Assembly (NCBI GenBank): GCA_033398695.1 | Contig: CM065815.1 | Coordinates: 10,162,501-10,226,500, forward strand | Origin: Orobanche coerulescens | Lineage: Eukaryota; Streptophyta; Magnoliopsida; Lamiales; Orobanchaceae | Direction: 5' to 3' | Length of the DNA stretch: 64,000 nucleotides | In this document: piece after piece, positions 60,950-64,000 of the stretch | How the letters are laid out: each line of letters starts with the position of its first letter | Numbering within the stretch: the stretch's first letter is position 1 | Position numbers and translations under genes: made by a program | Notes under the pieces: generated by a model | Told to the model about the DNA's origin: nothing | Databases searched by the model: none | What the model saw: only the letters and a program-made list of their open reading frames with translations

Positions 60950-61040
60950 AGAAATCAATCAATAAAGTATTGATAGAGGGAATCGAACTCATGACCTTCC
61001 AGTCTTACGCTTAACAGCTCCACCATCTCGACCACTTTTA
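60950..61040 (-). mobile_element. Possible tRNA-derived SINE head
   Basis: On the minus strand TGGTCGAGATGG (about 61023-61034) resembles a pol III A box and GAGTTCGATTCCC (about 60978-60990) a B box, spaced about 35 bases apart, as in tRNA-derived SINEs. The stretch does not fold as a normal tRNA gene by eye. The 3' part would reach the copia insertion site; no clear tail is seen. Confidence 0.4.
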
Positions 61041-61085
61041 TGGATTTTTCTTTCATTTTTTTTATTTTTTTGTTTTCATACAATT

Positions 61086-61543
61086 AGGGGTGGTTCGGTA
61101 CGGTATACCGAAAATTATCATCCATACCGTATACCGTACCGAAATTTTCGGTATGACAAAAATCATACCGTTACCATACCGAAATTTTCGATATACCGCA
61201 AATCGGTATACCGAAAATTTCGGTATGACATATTTACATACTGTTATTGTACCGAAATATCGGTATACCAAAATTAAGTTGGTATACCGTTAATTTTTCG
61301 GTATATCGAAACTTCTGCGGTATACCAAAAATTTTAAGATATATCAAAAAAATTAAATATATTATACAGGGTTTGGTATACTGAAAAATTTCGATATACC
61401 GATAATTTTTCGATATATCAAAAATTTTCTGTATATGTCGAAAAGTTTCGTATACCAAAAATTTTTCGATATACCTCGGTATATCGAAAATTTCAAAAGT
61501 TCATACCGTTACAGTACCGAAAATGCCGGTAACGGTATCATAC
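61086..61543. mobile_element. GGTATACC-rich hAT-like relic
   Basis: It begins TAGGGGTGGTTCGGTACGG, a common plant hAT-type terminus, and continues with many copies of GGTATACCGAAAATTTTCGG-like words in both orientations. LTR I interrupts it at 61544, so the other end is not seen. Confidence 0.5.
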
Positions 61544-63276
61544 TGTAATATCCGCAATTTTGGATTTCAGTGATTTTTTTTTCGACGGGAGCCCGTTTTG
61601 ACGACTCGCTCGTGATCGTTTCGTCATTCCGAGAGTATTTAATTCTACACTTTTTGTCATCCGAGTTCGTGTTGAGTTCCGTGTTCTTAAGCGGTTTTTC
61701 CGCACTTGGGTTCGATTCTTGCGAATCTCGTCCGAAGCTGTTGTTTCAAGTTTCTCGTAAGTTCATTTAATGTTATTATTCATGTTGCGAGCTTTGTCTT
61801 GGTGTTTCGATCGTGTATCGTGTATTTCGGACGTTTTGGCCTGTTTTCGTAATTTCCCAAAGTTTGGGGTAATTACTTTTCGTTGTCGAATTTTGAGCCT
61901 TTGGGTGGTCGGAACCGTGTGTTCTCTTAGCGCCTGGATTCGTCTTTGCGAGTACTTTGTAACCATATCTTCGATTCATATTCAGGTTCGGGTTTCGGGA
62001 TCGTCCGGGCCGTCGGAGTGGCCACGGCCGAGTCACGGCCGCACTTCTTGGAGCAAGGCCTGGCCTGGCCGAGTTACGGCCGTAAGGTGCCGCTTACGGC
62101 CGCACATGCTCGATAGTCATGGCTAGACGAGTACCGATTACGGCCTTAAGGGTCGATTCTGGCCGTAGGGTGCCGTGCGGTGTTCGGACGAATGCGATTC
62201 TGGCCGTAGTGACTGGCCGGCACGGCCGTAAGTGCCGAGTTACGGGCGTAAGGCCCTGTAAGTTACGGCCGTAAGAGATCGACAGGCGCTGGGCAGATTT
62301 TGACGAATGTCGGTTACGGCCGTAAGGCACTGCCGGTTACGGACGTTACCCTGTCGGCATATATAGGCCAGGGGACTCAGCCAGACCTCATTTTTTCCAC
62401 TTTTTCTCATTTCTTGCGGCGGCTGGCGACGGGTGTTCGGGAACTCGAGTTCTTGGCTGATTCTAATCATTTCTAAGGCATTTTGGAGGATTCTTGTCGA
62501 TTATATCATCGTCCAATCCGTGTTCTTCGTCCAAATCAAGGTATTTTGGCTTGAACCCTTGTTTTTGAAGATTTTGGGGATTTTCCTTTTGATTTTGATT
62601 CCAATCCGTTTTTGTTCAATTAATTGTTGTATAAACATTGTTTTGAACATATTCTATGGATTGGACACTCGTATCTTGGATTCGTTCGACCCGAGGGGTG
62701 ATTTCTTTGTTCTTGGAGGGTCTCGAACATTTAATGTTCGATTAAATGATCGAATGAGTTCCCTTCGATAGTTTGTTGGGATTTCTGTTGTTTTGGCCTT
62801 GATTCTCGTCGTAACCATGTGTTATTGTTCCTTCCGGAGGTTTATAGGTGCTCGAGGATTCCGATGTTGAATCTCGTTGGTGATTGATGATTCATGTGGT
62901 GTTATTCTCGTAGTAATTGCGGTGTGATGAGTCGATTTTTGATCATTTCATTCCGTTCTATCGAGTCACACTTTCATTTGTTTTTAAGTGTTTTTGCTCT
63001 TTTTACGCGTGGTATGTTGTGTTTTTGTTTTGTATGTATTCGAACGAAGATTGTGGTGAAATATGTGCTTTTATGGCCAATATTGGAGTTTATGACGATC
63101 AAGAGCGAGAACGGGGCCTAAAACGACGAAGATTGTGGTGAAATATGTGCTTTTATGGCCAATATTAGAGTTTATGTTCGAAGTAGGAGGTGTTCTATAT
63201 ATGTATGGATTCCTCGTGAAATCCGCTTCGCAACGGTATATTATACGCTAAATTCTGAGTGTATTGAGGGAGATAT
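61544..63276 (+). mobile_element. LTR I (gypsy, B/G-related), plus orientation, partial
   Basis: It starts TGTAATATCCGCAATTTTGG, matching the reverse complement of the LTR ends of B and G over about 300 bp (for example GTTTTGACGACTCGCTCGTG). Three exact TTACGGCCGTAA words (62074, 62263, 62314) and several variants precede a TATA box, CATATATAGG (62359-62368). An H-family LTR begins inside it at 63277, so the end is not seen. Confidence 0.75.
63044..63176. repeat. Tandem duplication, period 82 bp
   Basis: About 51 bases starting ACGAAGATTGTGGTGAAATA (63044 and 63126) are repeated almost exactly, separated by about 31 different bases. Confidence 0.85.
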
Positions 63277-64000
63277 TGTAATATCCGGATTTATTACGGT
63301 GTATTTCATATGTATTCAAATCATGTATTATTCGGATTGATGGTTTGGATTATCGGAGTATGATATTTCGTGCATTGACATCATTGTACATAAGTATAGA
63401 AACTTGCAAAATTGTTCAAGCAACCTCGTGATAGCGCACGCTAAGAATGTATCTTAACGCGCGCTATCGAGCCATCATTAGCGCACGCTATGCAGGTATG
63501 AGTAACGTGCGCTAAGGACTAAATTATTGAGCGGGACAGCTAGCTCATGCGCCAGCGGGACATGGGTCCGGATAAGATTCCCGCTGACGCACCCGGACAA
63601 ATTATGAAGTCAATCATTATTAGCGCACGCTAAAGGATGCTTAGTAGCGTGCGCTAACTTGTCAATAATGCAGAATATTATAAATGGGACAACAACCGAT
63701 TGGGCTTTCATTTCCTTCGTCTATACTTCATCTTTGAGAGTCCAGAGAGCTAGAATCTCCCTTCTAAACACTTAGAACTTTTATGAGTGATCATTGAATG
63801 ATTGAGTATCACTTGTGAGTAATCATTGAAGAGAAGTAACACCTTGGAGGGGCACATAACCAACCGGAGTCGGATTACACCTTGTGGTTCAGTGATTTCG
63901 GCATATTAAGGTATGTTCAACCTATCACCAGTCTTAGATTTGGATTTCCAATGGATATGATGATCATGTTAACGAGATATTGAATTTCATTAGTGAATTA
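63277..64000 (+). mobile_element. H-family gypsy LTR, plus orientation, runs off right edge
   Basis: It starts TGTAATATCCGGATTTATTA, matching the reverse complement of the left-edge H LTR end at 6431. TAGCGCACGCTA-type words lie at about 63432, 63479, 63622 and others, just before a TATA box, ATTATAAATGG (63677-63687). A segment with GGGTCCGGATAAGATTCCC is shared with 6120-6160 in inverse. The remainder is outside the window. Confidence 0.75.

Noticed and set aside
60960..61040. A functional tRNA gene on the minus strand
   Set aside because: A- and B-box-like words exist, but I could not pair the acceptor or anticodon stems; a SINE head is the more cautious reading.

Overview
The window is plant nuclear DNA, most likely from an angiosperm with a repeat-rich genome; the species cannot be named from it. 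The evidence is plant-type Ty3/gypsy chromoviruses with initiator-Met-type primer sites, a Ty1/copia element, an En/Spm (CACTA) transposon with Transposase_24 and DUF4216 coding exons, a Stowaway-like MITE and one intact SAUR-type auxin-response gene. Almost everything is transposon, and the main structure is a nest whose levels I could close by matching terminal ends and target-site duplications (TSDs).

Left part: 1-5350 is a gag-bearing Ty3/gypsy element on the minus strand (element A: LTR 4194-5350, gag 2376-4066, and a spliced coiled-coil ORF on the opposite strand at 1-1315). It sits in the LTR of another gypsy element (H, to 6431). A GC-rich hAT-like relic (6432-10335) follows, split by a solo LTR (G, 6509-9742, TSD CTTGG). 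Then come unassigned AT-rich DNA and a MITE (10712-10963).

Central nest: a degraded copia element (12141-60856, TSD TAGAG) contains a CACTA transposon (13099-57813, TSD ATT). The CACTA contains two gypsy elements placed 157 bp apart: B (15772-33801, TSD GCTAA) and C (33959-52692, TSD ATCAT). B contains E (19587-28933, TSD GAAAC). C contains D (37008-46102, TSD ctatt/ttatt), which landed in C's integrase gene. B and E have long LTRs (2.9 and 3.5 kb) around short non-coding interiors; C and D carry broken gag-pol of chromovirus type. The CACTA keeps the exons of a transposase-like transcription unit on the minus strand, lacking the catalytic region, and carries an intact SAUR gene (56048-56371, plus strand) inside the predicted first intron.

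Right part: a possible tRNA-derived SINE (about 60950-61040), a GGTATACC-rich hAT-like relic (61086-61543), an LTR in plus orientation (I, from 61544) and, inside it, an H-family LTR running off the window (from 63277).

The most unusual signal is shared by all gypsy LTRs here. Just upstream of the TATA-like box each carries an array of short CpG-containing palindromic words, but the word differs by family (GGCGATCGCC in A, TTACGTACGTAA in B, TGCCGCGGCA in C and D, TAGCGNNCGCTA in E, G and H, TTACGGCCGTAA in I). Some LTRs share near-identical flanks but different words, which suggests that the word array is an exchangeable regulatory module.
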